Part shown: piece by piece, positions 8,748 through 17,922 of the stretch
Layout: each line of letters opens with the position of its first letter
Numbering within the stretch: position 1 is the first letter of the stretch
Assembly: GCA_944322925.1 (NCBI GenBank)
Contig: CALUQM010000013.1
Location: 1 to 47,582 of the forward strand
DNA from: an uncultured Bacteroidales bacterium
GTDB taxonomy: Bacteria > Bacteroidota > Bacteroidia > Bacteroidales > UBA932
Length of the DNA stretch: 47,582 nucleotides
Reading direction: 5' to 3'
Notes under the pieces: generated by a model
What the model saw: only the letters and a program-made list of their open reading frames with translations
The model's database searches: none
Told to the model about the DNA's origin: nothing
Program-made: the position numbers and the translations under genes

Positions 8748-9688
8748 GATGGATAATATCCGCAGCCGTTATCCTCGCCGTTGTCTCGTGCGGACAGCGG
8801 CGGGATGACGTTTTTCATCCCAGGCCGTTTCCTGCGGCGACGGTTCCGTCCATGATGACGGACGTGTCCGAGGCGGCATCGTATCTTGCCGGACATTTCT
8901 GGGATGAATTTACCGATACTTCGAAAATGTATCCGTGCGATTCTTCTGTCGTGAACGGTGTCCGCAAGGAGGAAGTCGAGCAGGCATACGCCAACTATGC
9001 CGCCCTTCTGGATATGGTCCCGCAGGGCGAGGCTGTAGAATCCGTAAGGGACCTGTTCGGGAAAATTTCGGCGGTCGAGATGAAAGATTCGTCTTCAAAC
9101 GTTTTCGAAACACTTGTCGAGATTACGGAGAGGTATCTGTATGATCCGAATTCCCCGTTCAGGAACGAAGACTATTATCTTCCGTTTGTCGAAGGGCTTT
9201 CCCGAAGCGCATTCGTCCCCGAATCCCGGAAGCCGGGCTATGCCTATGATGCCGGGATGTGTGCTCTCAACAGGGTCGGTACGGCTGCTGCCGATTTCAT
9301 TTTCGCCGACAGTCGCGGCCGCAGGTATACTTTGTACGGGATCGATGCCGACTATACCGTTCTGTTTTTCAGCAACCCCGGGTGTGCCGCCTGCAAGGAC
9401 ATAATCGATGCACTGGACTCGTCTCCTAAGATAGGCGCAATGATTTCCGAAGGCCGTCTTGCCGTCCTGAATATCTATATCGACACAGACCTCGACGAAT
9501 GGCGCCGCTACATGCCGGTCTATCCCGATACCTGGTATAACGGTTATGATCCTGAATTCGTCATCCGTACTGATGTCCTGTACAATGTCCGCGCGATCCC
9601 GTCCCTTTACCTGCTGGACAGCAGGAAGACAGTCCTGATGAAAGACGTGCCCCAGGAGAGACTTTTCCGCATGCTGGAGTCTTTATAA
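8744..9688 (+). CDS. DUF5106/thioredoxin-like lipoprotein
   Basis: This 314-residue protein begins with a lipoprotein signal ending in LAVVSC, with Cys16 as the lipidated residue. A helical domain spans about 30-175 and resembles DUF5106. From about 180 a thioredoxin-like domain carries CAAC at 214-217 and a cis-proline segment AIPSLYLLD near residue 288. The likely role is a periplasmic thiol-disulfide protein tethered to the membrane, in the general TlpA/ResA style. The active-site pair CAAC is unusual against CGPC or CxPC, so reductase, oxidase or no redox activity are all possible. The four-base overlap with the phosphate symporter shows co-expression, but I know of no functional reason for the pairing. 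Confidence 0.8.
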   Translation: MRWIISAAVILAVVSCGQRRDDVFHPRPFPAATVPSMMTDVSEAASYLAGHFWDEFTDTSKMYPCDSSVVNGVRKEEVEQAYANYAALLDMVPQGEAVESVRDLFGKISAVEMKDSSSNVFETLVEITERYLYDPNSPFRNEDYYLPFVEGLSRSAFVPESRKPGYAYDAGMCALNRVGTAAADFIFADSRGRRYTLYGIDADYTVLFFSNPGCAACKDIIDALDSSPKIGAMISEGRLAVLNIYIDTDLDEWRRYMPVYPDTWYNGYDPEFVIRTDVLYNVRAIPSLYLLDSRKTVLMKDVPQERLFRMLESL

Positions 9689-9701
9689 TCGAAATATTTT
9701 C

Positions 9702-9709
9702 TATATTTG
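9702..9709 (+). promoter_or_regulatory. -7 box for the galM-thyA-folA-NSS unit
   Basis: TATATTTG is a perfect TAnnTTTG match 26 bases before the galM ATG, in the 47-base gap after the lipoprotein gene. Confidence 0.6.
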
Positions 9710-9735
9710 ACCTTATTACACATAAAGGATTTATC

Positions 9736-10788
9736 ATGAATATAGAAAAGTCACTTTGGGGAAAGACCGGAGACGGGAAAGAGATTTACAGGTTCAGGCT
9801 TGCGAATTCATCGGGAGCCAGCGTGATATTGTCCAATATCGGAGCTGCGATAGTGTCGGCGTATGTGCCTGACAGGGAGGGCAGACTGGAAGATGTCGTG
9901 CTCGGTTATCCGGATTCCGGTGATTATTTCGGAGACGGTCCGTGTGCCGGCAAAGTGCCCGGCAGATATGCCAACAGAATCGCAAAAGGCAGGTTTACTC
10001 TTGACGGGAAAGAATATGTACTTCCCGTAAACAACGGCCCGAACCACCTTCATGGAGGTCCTGAAGGTTTCCAGAATCAGGTCTGGGATTACAGGGAAAA
10101 GGACGGCGGTCTGGAATTCATGTATTTTTCGGAAGACGGGGAAATGGGATATCCAGGGGCTGTAAAGGCTGTTGCAAGGTACGAATGGTCGGATGATAAT
10201 GAACTGACACTCATCTTGACGGCCGAAACGGATGCTCCTACCATTGTGAATCTGACCAATCATGCGTATTTCAATCTGAACGGCCAGGGAAAGGGAAATA
10301 TTCTCGGTCATGAACTTTGGCTCAATGCTTCCGAGTATCTTCCGACCGATGACACTCTGATTCCTCTCGGGCCATCCGAGTCAGTAGCCGGCACTCCGAT
10401 GGATTTTACGGTGGCCAAACCGCTGGGACGCGATATAAATGAAGACTTCCCGGCCCTGAAATACGGCAAGGGATATGACAGCTGCTGGGTGATAGACGGA
10501 AGCGGAGAGGAGTCCGTCCGTCTGGCTGCGGAACTTTATGCTCCCGAAAGCGGCAGGACGCTCCAGGTCTATACGACACAGCCGGGAGTTCAGGTCTATA
10601 CCGGAAACTGGCTTTCCGGTTGCCCGAAAGGCAAGGACGGCAGCATTTATGAAGACTATGACGGAGTAGCTGTCGAATGTCAGAGATTTCCCGATTCTCC
10701 GAACAAGCCGGATTATCCGTCTGCAGTCGTCCGTCCGGGAACGCCTTACAGGGAGGCCATAATCTTTTCTTTCGGCGTCCGGAAATGA
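9736..10788 (+). CDS. galM: Galactose mutarotase (aldose 1-epimerase)
   Basis: This 350-residue cytoplasmic enzyme interconverts the alpha and beta anomers of galactose and feeds alpha-galactose to GalK. The family's histidines are visible in PNHLHGGP (His104, His106) and NLTNHAYFNLNG (His176). The catalytic base is Glu314 in AVECQRFPDSPN. The length equals that of E. coli GalM, and no signal peptide precedes the first strand, so this is the intracellular type rather than the secreted form seen in some Bacteroidales. It is followed by thyA after 20 bases and is probably the first gene of a four-gene unit. Confidence 0.95.
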   Translation: MNIEKSLWGKTGDGKEIYRFRLANSSGASVILSNIGAAIVSAYVPDREGRLEDVVLGYPDSGDYFGDGPCAGKVPGRYANRIAKGRFTLDGKEYVLPVNNGPNHLHGGPEGFQNQVWDYREKDGGLEFMYFSEDGEMGYPGAVKAVARYEWSDDNELTLILTAETDAPTIVNLTNHAYFNLNGQGKGNILGHELWLNASEYLPTDDTLIPLGPSESVAGTPMDFTVAKPLGRDINEDFPALKYGKGYDSCWVIDGSGEESVRLAAELYAPESGRTLQVYTTQPGVQVYTGNWLSGCPKGKDGSIYEDYDGVAVECQRFPDSPNKPDYPSAVVRPGTPYREAIIFSFGVRK

Positions 10789-10808
10789 TCTTTAACGGGA
10801 ATTGAGGA

Positions 10809-11603
10809 ATGAAGCAATATCTTGACCTGCTCAGACATATCCGCGAGCATGGTGTAATGAAGCATGACCGTACCGGTGTCGGGACACAGAGTATATTCGG
10901 CTATCAGATGAGGTTCGATCTCAGTCAGGGATTTCCTCTGCTTACGACCAAAAAGGTCCATCTGAAATCCATTATCTACGAACTTCTGTGGTTCATCTCA
11001 GGTGATACCAATATCCGGTATCTCAAGGAACACGGTGTGTCGATCTGGGACGAATGGGCTGACGAAAACGGTGACTTGGGGCCTGTCTACGGCCATCAGT
11101 GGCGCAGCTGGCCAGCTCCGGACGGGACTGCGATCGACCAGCTTTCCAACGTGATAGAGACGATAAGGCGCAATCCGGATTCGCGCAGGATGATAGTTTC
11201 CGCGTGGAACGTGGCTGAAGTAGACCGGATGGCCCTTCCGCCCTGCCATACGATGTTCCAGTTCTATGTGGCTGACGGCAGGCTTTCATGCCAGCTGTAC
11301 CAGCGCAGCGCCGATGTTTTTCTCGGGGTCCCGTTCAATATAGCGTCATACGCGCTTCTGACAATGATGATTGCCCAGGTGTGCGGCTACCGCCCGGGAG
11401 AATTCATCCATACTACAGGCGACACGCACATTTACAAGAATCATTTTGACCAGGTCGCCCTGCAGCTGTCCCGAGAACCGAGACCGCTTCCTGTAATGAA
11501 GATCAATCCTGACAGAAAAGATATTTTCTCCTTCGAATACGGGGACTTTACTCTTGAAGGATATGATCCGTGGCCGGCCATCAAGGCTCCTGTCGCCGTA
11601 TGA
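10809..11603 (+). CDS. thyA: Thymidylate synthase
   Basis: This 264-residue enzyme, the same length as E. coli ThyA, methylates dUMP to dTMP with methylene-tetrahydrofolate and releases dihydrofolate. The catalytic cysteine is Cys146 in [11 protein letters not shown]. The dUMP-binding arginines occur near residue 21 (HDRTGVGT) and in the NPDSRRM segment. The folate/dUMP motif [20 protein letters not shown] follows the catalytic loop, and the C-terminus ends in the conserved hydrophobic PVAV. A GAGGA stretch a few bases before the ATG could be a Shine-Dalgarno site, though these are often unimportant in this phylum. Its stop overlaps the folA start, coupling it to the enzyme that recycles its dihydrofolate product. 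Confidence 0.98.
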   Translation: MKQYLDLLRHIREHGVMKHDRTGVGTQSIFGYQMRFDLSQGFPLLTTKKVHLKSIIYELLWFISGDTNIRYLKEHGVSIWDEWADENGDLGPVYGHQWRSWPAPDGTAIDQLSNVIETIRRNPDSRRMIVSAWNVAEVDRMALPPCHTMFQFYVADGRLSCQLYQRSADVFLGVPFNIASYALLTMMIAQVCGYRPGEFIHTTGDTHIYKNHFDQVALQLSREPRPLPVMKINPDRKDIFSFEYGDFTLEGYDPWPAIKAPVAV

Positions 11604-12100
11604 CGAGATTCATGGACGGAAAAAACATAATAGCGGCAGTTGCCGACAACGGAGCTATCGGCAGCGGCAATTCCCTGCTGTGGCATATCCCTGCCGACAT
11701 GAGATATTTCAGGGATCTGACCACCGGAAGTGTAGTCATCATGGGTCGCAGGACATACGAGTCCATAGGACGTCCGCTGCCGCACCGCCGCAATATTGTG
11801 ATATCCCGTTCCGATATCCGGATTGAAGGTGCGGAAACGGCCCATTCTCTTGAAGAGGCGTTCGCAATGGCCGGCGATTCTTCCTGTTTTGTCATCGGAG
11901 GCGGAGAAATATACAGGCAGGCGATGGCTCTGGCTGACAGACTTTATATTACGGAAGTCCATCGGACTTTTGAAGGTGCGGATACTTTTTTCCCGGACAT
12001 CTCCCCTGAACAATGGAAAGAAGTGTCCCGGTCGGACCGGATGACAGACGAAAAATCCGGGCTCGAATTCGAATTTGTAACATATATAAAACGGATTTAA
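11600..12100 (+). CDS. folA: Dihydrofolate reductase
   Basis: This enzyme reduces dihydrofolate to tetrahydrofolate with NADPH. With the ATG at 11600 the protein has 166 residues. Visible motifs are [12 protein letters not shown], the substrate loop LLWHIPADM with catalytic Asp33, the NADPH-binding [15 protein letters not shown] and [13 protein letters not shown]. The frame is open back to 11570, but ATG 11600 forms an ATGA overlap with the thyA stop and gives a normal N-terminus. A start four codons later at Met5 is also possible. The tight thyA-folA coupling is the classical arrangement for the folate cycle of dTMP synthesis. Confidence 0.96.
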   Translation: MTRFMDGKNIIAAVADNGAIGSGNSLLWHIPADMRYFRDLTTGSVVIMGRRTYESIGRPLPHRRNIVISRSDIRIEGAETAHSLEEAFAMAGDSSCFVIGGGEIYRQAMALADRLYITEVHRTFEGADTFFPDISPEQWKEVSRSDRMTDEKSGLEFEFVTYIKRI

Positions 12101-12112
12101 GCAATCAGACAA

Positions 12113-13459
12113 ATGGAAAGAGAAAATTTCGGGACCAGGTTCGGCGTCCTTGTAGCGATGGCCGGTTCGGCTATCGGGCTGGGAAATCTGTGGAGATTCC
12201 CCTATCTTGTAGGTTCCTATGGCGGGGCGGCCTTTGTTTTCGTTTATATTATATGCGTATTTATTCTGTGTCTGCCAATACTTTTTTCCGAAGTGATAAT
12301 AGGCCGCAGGAGCAGTTCCAATGCGTTCGGAGCTTACAGGAAACTTGCCCCCGGGACAAAGTGGAAATGGCTCGGCGTCCTTTCCATAGTCACCCCGCTC
12401 ATAATCGTCTCATACTACAGTGTCGTCGGCGGCTGGGGTGTCGAATATTTCTTCAAGGCTGCGATGTTCGAGTTTACGACCGGAGTGACCCGGTCTGAAC
12501 TGGGTTCGATGTTCAGCAAATTCACTTCATCCGTGTGGGCTCCTCTGATGGGGCACTCGATTTTCCTGCTTCTGACAGCATTCATCGTGATATCCGGGGT
12601 CAAGAGCGGAATAGAAAAGTTCGGAAAGATCATGATGCCTCTGCTGTTCGTCCTTATTATTGTGATTGCCGTTCGTGCCGTGACACTTCCGGGAGCCGCC
12701 GAAGGGTTGAAATATCTGTTCAGTCCTGATTTTTCGAAGATAGATGCCTCGGTGTGTTCGGCAGCTCTGGGCCAGGCTTTCTTTTCTCTGTCTCTCGGTA
12801 TGGGAACGATGCTGACTTACGGGTCCTATATCAGCAAGAAAGAGAACCTGGCTGCATCCTCCACTTATACGGCAGTGTCAGACACCCTGTTCGCCCTTTT
12901 GGCGAGCTGTGCGATAATGCCGGCTGTTTTTGCTTTCGGCCTGAATCCTCAGGAAGGGCCGAGCCTCGTTTTCGAGACTCTTCCGTTTATTTTCTCGAAC
13001 ATGCCTATGGGAGGTATCGTAGCCATTCTGTTTTTCCTGGCTCTTATCGTTGCGGCCCTGACATCGTCCATTTCCCTTTACGAAGTGGTTGTAGCCTATC
13101 TTGTCGAGGAAAAGCAGTACACCCGTCGCGGTGCTTCCATTCTGGTGTTTATAGTAGCCTGGGTACTCGGGGCCTTGTGTTCCCTGTCTTTCGGCCCGTT
13201 GTCGAGCTTCAAGATTTTCGGGCAGACGATATTCAATCTTTTCGACAAGTTGTCGGCGAATATCCTGATGCCGGTCGGAGGCCTTCTGCTCGTTATCTTT
13301 GCTGGTTGGGTTATGAAAAAGGACGATGTTATCAGTGAGTTTACCAACGGCGGCACATTGAAATGTAACAGGAAAATATCCGGTTTTGTCTATTTCATGA
13401 TCCGTTACATCTGTCCGCTGATCGTGATAGCCGTTTTCGCATCGAGCCTGATTTTCTAA
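12113..13459 (+). CDS. Sodium-dependent transporter, NSS/SNF family
   Basis: This 448-residue inner-membrane protein has about eleven or twelve hydrophobic helices. The N-terminal signature AIGLGNLWRFPY (residues 20-31) and the following GGAAFVFVYI identify the neurotransmitter:sodium symporter family, whose bacterial members import amino acids or related compounds with Na+. The substrate cannot be assigned from sequence. The gene starts 12 bases after folA, so it may be the last gene of the galM-thyA-folA unit. I see no functional link with those genes. It is convergent with the phosphatase gene, and the 68-base gap between them shows no clear terminator. Confidence 0.92.
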   Translation: MERENFGTRFGVLVAMAGSAIGLGNLWRFPYLVGSYGGAAFVFVYIICVFILCLPILFSEVIIGRRSSSNAFGAYRKLAPGTKWKWLGVLSIVTPLIIVSYYSVVGGWGVEYFFKAAMFEFTTGVTRSELGSMFSKFTSSVWAPLMGHSIFLLLTAFIVISGVKSGIEKFGKIMMPLLFVLIIVIAVRAVTLPGAAEGLKYLFSPDFSKIDASVCSAALGQAFFSLSLGMGTMLTYGSYISKKENLAASSTYTAVSDTLFALLASCAIMPAVFAFGLNPQEGPSLVFETLPFIFSNMPMGGIVAILFFLALIVAALTSSISLYEVVVAYLVEEKQYTRRGASILVFIVAWVLGALCSLSFGPLSSFKIFGQTIFNLFDKLSANILMPVGGLLLVIFAGWVMKKDDVISEFTNGGTLKCNRKISGFVYFMIRYICPLIVIAVFASSLIF

Positions 13460-13527
13460 TCGAAATTCCACAGGATAGAGAAAATCATGTTCCGGTTATC
13501 AATAACAATACGTCAGTAAAAATCTGC

Positions 13528-14022
13528 CTATTCCAGACATAGATAAAGATTGTTGCATGCGTCTTCAAGAAGATCGAGAACAAGCTCGAAACCGTCGGCT
13601 CCCATATAATACGGATCCGGTACATGGTCGAATGTATGTCCGCTGAAATATGCGGACATTCTTTTTATTTTCCTGGATGTCTCTACAGACGGGGCCAGAT
13701 GCATCAGGTCGGTGAAATTCGAGTCGTCCATCGCTATGATGAGGTCGAAGTCGAAAAAGTCTGTCATTGTCACCGGTCTGGCCCGGTGTGTGAGTACGTA
13801 TCCTCTCCTTGCGGCGGCACTGCGCATTCTCCTGTCGGGCAGATCGCCGCGATGTCCGGAATATGTACCTGCCGAATCTATAAGAAAGTCCCCGGTGCGT
13901 CCGTTCCGGTCCACTATCGCCTGCAAAATCCCTTCAGCTGCCGGAGAACGGCAGATATTTCCCAGACAGACGAAAAGTATCTTGTGTTTCTTGCCGGTTT
14001 TCACAGAGTTATTGTTTTTCAT
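13528..14022 (-). CDS. Low-molecular-weight protein-tyrosine phosphatase
   Basis: With the ATG at 14022 the protein has 164 residues, normal for the family. The phosphate-binding loop CLGNICRSP starts at Cys19, the nucleophile, with Arg25 binding phosphate. The general acid is in VPDPYYMG. An upstream ATG at 14061 would add 13 residues and overlap the preceding gene by 26 bases, and I consider it less likely because the family begins shortly before the ILFVCLGN strand. In other bacteria these phosphatases remove phosphate from BY-kinases that control polysaccharide export. Here it is the last gene of an operon with a glycosyltransferase and a YfhO-type protein, which fits a surface-glycan role, but no BY-kinase is in the window. 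Confidence 0.92.
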   Translation of the reverse strand: MKNNNSVKTGKKHKILFVCLGNICRSPAAEGILQAIVDRNGRTGDFLIDSAGTYSGHRGDLPDRRMRSAAARRGYVLTHRARPVTMTDFFDFDLIIAMDDSNFTDLMHLAPSVETSRKIKRMSAYFSGHTFDHVPDPYYMGADGFELVLDLLEDACNNLYLCLE

Positions 14023-14035
14023 TTTCCTGAAGCCG

Positions 14036-16609
14036 TCAGTCTTTTTTTCGCACGGCTGCAAGGCCGCAGCCGGAAATTATCAGCAGGACATACAGGGTTA
14101 TGGATGAGGCTCGCGAGACCGCTTCTCCGGTTCTGTAGGCTTGCGGTTCGAACCGCATGACTATTTCATGCTCTCCGGCCGGGATGAATGCTCCGCGCAG
14201 AATCCAGTCCGCCCTGAAAAGTTCTGCAGGCTCGCCGTCGATGGTGAGTTTCCAGCCTTTTGGGTAATATATTTCGCTGAAGATTACAGCCTGCTCCGCA
14301 TTGAGGCGGCTGCGGTATTTCAGTTCGTTCGGCTCGTATGAAGTCATCCATACCGAATCCGCCGGAGCAATGTCATGCCTTGCCAGACGGCTGAGCGAAT
14401 CCAGACGCTCGCGCGCCCAGGCGAAATCAGCCCCTATCACCGCAGTGTCTTTCAGGTCGGTCTGCCCGAGAAGGGCAATTTCCTCGTCAGGAGTAGCTGC
14501 AGGTACGGCAGAGTAAACCGGCCAGCAGTTCCCTAAGGCCTGAGGGTTTTCTACAGGTGGCAGATCGGCTTGCAGGATAATGTATTTGTCATTCAGCATG
14601 GAAAGGACCGGAATTTCCGGCAGGCTGTCCCTGACTTCCTGTATTGTAGCGGAAGAATTGCGTACCCGATTTATGGAGTTTATTTCATTTATGAGGTATT
14701 TTTCTATAAGATCCTGGTAACGCTGCATCTTGGCCGGACTGTATCCGCCGATGGACTTGTGCCAGTAGCTTGTATGCGAGTCGTTGAATGTATTGTTGGA
14801 GCTGATATCCAGCACCCTGTAGTCCAATGACTTGTCTTCGAGTATCATCTTGTCTGCCGGACGTGCAGCGAACTGGGAGGAAAAATCTTTACGGCTGACG
14901 AAATGGCTGCTGTTGAGGTATCTTTTGTCCACTCCCCAGAAATCGGCGAGAATCAGAAGTGCCATGACGATTCCGGCGGCCGCAGGTCTGTACTTGCCGG
15001 CCTTGCCGTCGGCATTGCCCTGACGGAGGCTCCACCAGAGCAGTCCGAAAGCCAGTGTAATGAATATGAAGCTGCGGACGGCATCTCCGACCAGCATGGC
15101 TTTTCTGTCGGACTGTATCGCCTTTGCCAGGATATCTTCGAAATACGCATCATAGGCATTCGTGAAAGAACCGGCAAGATTCGGGAAAGCGGCGAATACA
15201 AGGCAGAATCCTCCGGCGACTGCATAGGCGATCCACGCGGCTTTCATGGCAGCTTTTCTGTCTGTCCCGGATTTCCATATTCTGTCAAGGGCGAGGAAGC
15301 CGAGAAGCGGTACCGTAATCTGAAGGATGACAAGAGCCATGGAAACTGTCCTGAACTTGTTGTAGAGAGGTACGTAGTCGTACCAGATTTTGGTGAACCA
15401 CAGAAAATGGCTGCCCCAGGCCAGGAGGATTGCCAGTATCGTGCAGACTGCAAGCCACCATTTGTCCCTGCCCTTGAGCAGGATGAGGCCGAGGATGAAA
15501 AGGAAGACGGAAATCGCGCCCATGTACATCGGACCTGCCGTAAAGGGCTGAGGGCCCCAGTACCAGTACAGATAACTGTTCATTATCTCGTCGACTCCTG
15601 TCTGTCCGGCACGCAGGAGAAGGTCTCTGGTCGCGGAGTCTTTCAGTCCAGGATCTCCGGTAGTTGCGCCGCCGTTGAAATTGGGAATCAGCAGATTCGG
15701 AGTTTCTTCCAGACCGTATGACCACGCCGTGGCATAGTCGAGTTCCAGCCCGTCGCTGCCGTCTCTCTTGTCCTGTGAAAGTTCCGAGCCTCCGCGCATC
15801 GAATATTCGGCATATTCGTATGTTGGCAGCAGTTTGTTGCAGTTTGTCGCAATTCCGAGTCCTCCGATGACGAGAAGCATGGCGGAAGCCGTGAAGAATC
15901 CGGCCAGTTCCCTTTTTCTGTCTGCTCCCGTCAGTATCCTTATGAATACCGCTATGACATATATGAAGATGATAATGGCCAGATAGTATGAGATCTGTGG
16001 ATGATTCGCCTTGATCTGAAAGCTCAGTGCAAAGGCGAACAGCACCGCTCCGAGCATGGTCATCAACAGTCTTCTCTTTTTCCGCCCTGTTGCGCAGAGG
16101 GCTGACTTATAGGTAAATGCCAGGGCTGCAATCACCCACGGCATATAGGCTATCGCCTGCATTTTCGTATTGTGCCCGACCTGGATTATCTGCATGTTGT
16201 ATGAACAGAAAGTAATGGCGATTGCCCCTCCGGCTGCAAGCAGTGGAGAGACACCGAATGCAAGCATCATCAGAAAGCCTCCGAGCAGGGAGATGAACAG
16301 ATATGTGGCAGGCCGCGCCCCGGTAAGCAGGAGATCGTACAGCCAGCCGGTCCAGTCCCCCTTGAATATGCCGTACATCGAGATGGTAGGCATGCCGCCG
16401 AACATTGAATTGGTCCAGAAAGAGGGGTCTTCCGGATGCGATTCATTGTATGTGACTACTTCATTGGTCATTCCTGTCCAGCCTGAAATATCTGACTGGT
16501 TCACGATTTTCCCTCCGAGAACTTCCGGAACGAAAGCATAGGAGATGACGATGAAGAGCAGGATAATTCCCGCTGCATACAAGATGTTTTTCAGTATATT
16601 CCTTTTCAT
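14036..16609 (-). CDS. YfhO-family polytopic membrane protein
   Basis: This 857-residue protein has an N-terminal helix (about residues 9-27), roughly a dozen further helices up to about residue 560, an extracytoplasmic domain, and a last helix near 835-850. The soluble part ends with YYPKGWKLTIDGEPAEL followed by FIPAGEHEIVMRFEP, the hallmark of the C-terminal part of YfhO proteins. YfhO proteins have a GT-C-like architecture. In Gram-positive bacteria relatives take part in glycosylation of lipoteichoic acid or related polymers with lipid-linked sugar donors. The acceptor in Bacteroidota is not known to me. It overlaps the upstream glycosyltransferase by four bases, so coupled synthesis of a surface glycan is a reasonable inference. 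Confidence 0.85.
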   Translation of the reverse strand: MKRNILKNILYAAGIILLFIVISYAFVPEVLGGKIVNQSDISGWTGMTNEVVTYNESHPEDPSFWTNSMFGGMPTISMYGIFKGDWTGWLYDLLLTGARPATYLFISLLGGFLMMLAFGVSPLLAAGGAIAITFCSYNMQIIQVGHNTKMQAIAYMPWVIAALAFTYKSALCATGRKKRRLLMTMLGAVLFAFALSFQIKANHPQISYYLAIIIFIYVIAVFIRILTGADRKRELAGFFTASAMLLVIGGLGIATNCNKLLPTYEYAEYSMRGGSELSQDKRDGSDGLELDYATAWSYGLEETPNLLIPNFNGGATTGDPGLKDSATRDLLLRAGQTGVDEIMNSYLYWYWGPQPFTAGPMYMGAISVFLFILGLILLKGRDKWWLAVCTILAILLAWGSHFLWFTKIWYDYVPLYNKFRTVSMALVILQITVPLLGFLALDRIWKSGTDRKAAMKAAWIAYAVAGGFCLVFAAFPNLAGSFTNAYDAYFEDILAKAIQSDRKAMLVGDAVRSFIFITLAFGLLWWSLRQGNADGKAGKYRPAAAGIVMALLILADFWGVDKRYLNSSHFVSRKDFSSQFAARPADKMILEDKSLDYRVLDISSNNTFNDSHTSYWHKSIGGYSPAKMQRYQDLIEKYLINEINSINRVRNSSATIQEVRDSLPEIPVLSMLNDKYIILQADLPPVENPQALGNCWPVYSAVPAATPDEEIALLGQTDLKDTAVIGADFAWARERLDSLSRLARHDIAPADSVWMTSYEPNELKYRSRLNAEQAVIFSEIYYPKGWKLTIDGEPAELFRADWILRGAFIPAGEHEIVMRFEPQAYRTGEAVSRASSITLYVLLIISGCGLAAVRKKD

Positions 16610-17922
16610 TTTATCGGGTTGGCATTTAGTAAACTTTCCATGAGCCGGGCCATTCTCGCCGTAAGCTCTCTTCTGGAGTATCGCGAGATGTCCGTGTTTT
16701 CAGGCGAAGGATCGTCCGAGATGAATCCGGTCCAGCATTTGTCTATGAATTCGCGCATGCCTGCGCAGTCATCCCAGTCTATCATTTTTCCGCTTCGGGT
16801 TTCATCGAGCAGGTCTGCCATGGCGCCTTCTGTCATTCCTATCCCGAGTATCGGATGTCTTGAAGCCAGATATTCGAAGATTTTGCCCGTAAGGACCGAC
16901 CTGTATTCCGGTTCCTTTCTTTGGGGCAGCAGCAGAATCGTGGCTCCCATCTGTTCCCGGGTCGCCACAAGGTGCGTCTGATAGCCCAGATCCCTCATGT
17001 TTTCCGCGAGTCCCGAGGCTATTATTGATTCCGTTATCTCCCGGTCCGTCTTTCCTACGAGCCTTATCCTCAGAAGTTCCCTGAACTGGCTGTCTGTCCT
17101 GCACTTGTCTGCCAGGACTTTCCACAGGGCTGCCGGATTGCCGTCGCCTGCGAAAAGCCCGGTATGTGTGATGTTGAAGAAACCGTCCGGTTCTATGATC
17201 TGGTCGAAATCCGATTCGTCGTATCCGTTCGTAATGCAGTGGACGGGAGTCGGGGTCATGGATTCGAATTCCTTTTTCAGCGGTCCGGTGACGGTGACTA
17301 TCGCCGATGCCGAATCCAGGACTTTCTTTTCGAGTCCCGCATGGCGGCGCCGGGCCCATGACGTCAGCGGAAGATGCTTGAAATAGAACATGCGGGTCCA
17401 CGGATCCCGGAAATCCGCAATCCACGGAAGTCCCGTCTTTTCCGCCACTTTCATGGCTATGAGGTGCATCGAATGAGGCGGCCCCGTGCTTACGATTATG
17501 TCGACGGGATGTTCTTTGAGATATTTCGTCAGAAATCGTACAGATGGCCTTATCCACATGCAGCGCGGGTCCGGGATGAAGAAATTTCCGCGGATAAAAA
17601 GAGAAATTTTCTGCAGTACCGATTTTTTCCCTCCGCTTATCGGATTGACTTCTTCCTGCTTTCCTTTTTCCTCTCCCTTTTTGCCGGTCAGTGCCCTGTA
17701 TATGCCGTACGGCTCCGTTATTCTGGTCCTGATGACTTCCGCTTCCGGAGGGATTTCATCGGCAAGGGTCTTGTCCGTGGATGTGAGTTCCGGATTTTCA
17801 GGGGTATATATGACCGGCTGCCAGTCTTCGGCCGGAAGGTATTTGGCAAATTTCACCCACCGCTGGACTCCGGATCCCCCAGAAGGAGGCCAATAGTACG
17901 ATATGACAAGGACGCGCTTCAT
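16606..17922 (-). CDS. Glycosyltransferase, GT4-like
   Basis: This 438-residue protein begins with MKRVLVISYYWPPSGGSGVQ, the N-terminal strand and glycine loop of GT-B glycosyltransferases of the GT4 type. A C-terminal Rossmann half contains ITHTGLFAGDGNPAALW and the acidic GKIFEYLASRHPILGIG region, where the EYLA glutamate would contact the donor nucleotide. Donor and acceptor are unknown. It overlaps the preceding gene by four bases and the following yfhO-like gene by four bases. This tight coupling suggests that the two enzymes act on the same lipid-linked or surface glycan. It has no signal peptide and probably works at the cytoplasmic membrane face. Confidence 0.85.
   Translation of the reverse strand: MKRVLVISYYWPPSGGSGVQRWVKFAKYLPAEDWQPVIYTPENPELTSTDKTLADEIPPEAEVIRTRITEPYGIYRALTGKKGEEKGKQEEVNPISGGKKSVLQKISLFIRGNFFIPDPRCMWIRPSVRFLTKYLKEHPVDIIVSTGPPHSMHLIAMKVAEKTGLPWIADFRDPWTRMFYFKHLPLTSWARRRHAGLEKKVLDSASAIVTVTGPLKKEFESMTPTPVHCITNGYDESDFDQIIEPDGFFNITHTGLFAGDGNPAALWKVLADKCRTDSQFRELLRIRLVGKTDREITESIIASGLAENMRDLGYQTHLVATREQMGATILLLPQRKEPEYRSVLTGKIFEYLASRHPILGIGMTEGAMADLLDETRSGKMIDWDDCAGMREFIDKCWTGFISDDPSPENTDISRYSRRELTARMARLMESLLNANPIK

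Noticed and set aside
14903-15721. 272-codon open frame antisense to the yfhO-like gene
   Set aside because: The translated sequence is arginine- and glycine-rich low-quality sequence without domain character, opposite transmembrane helices.
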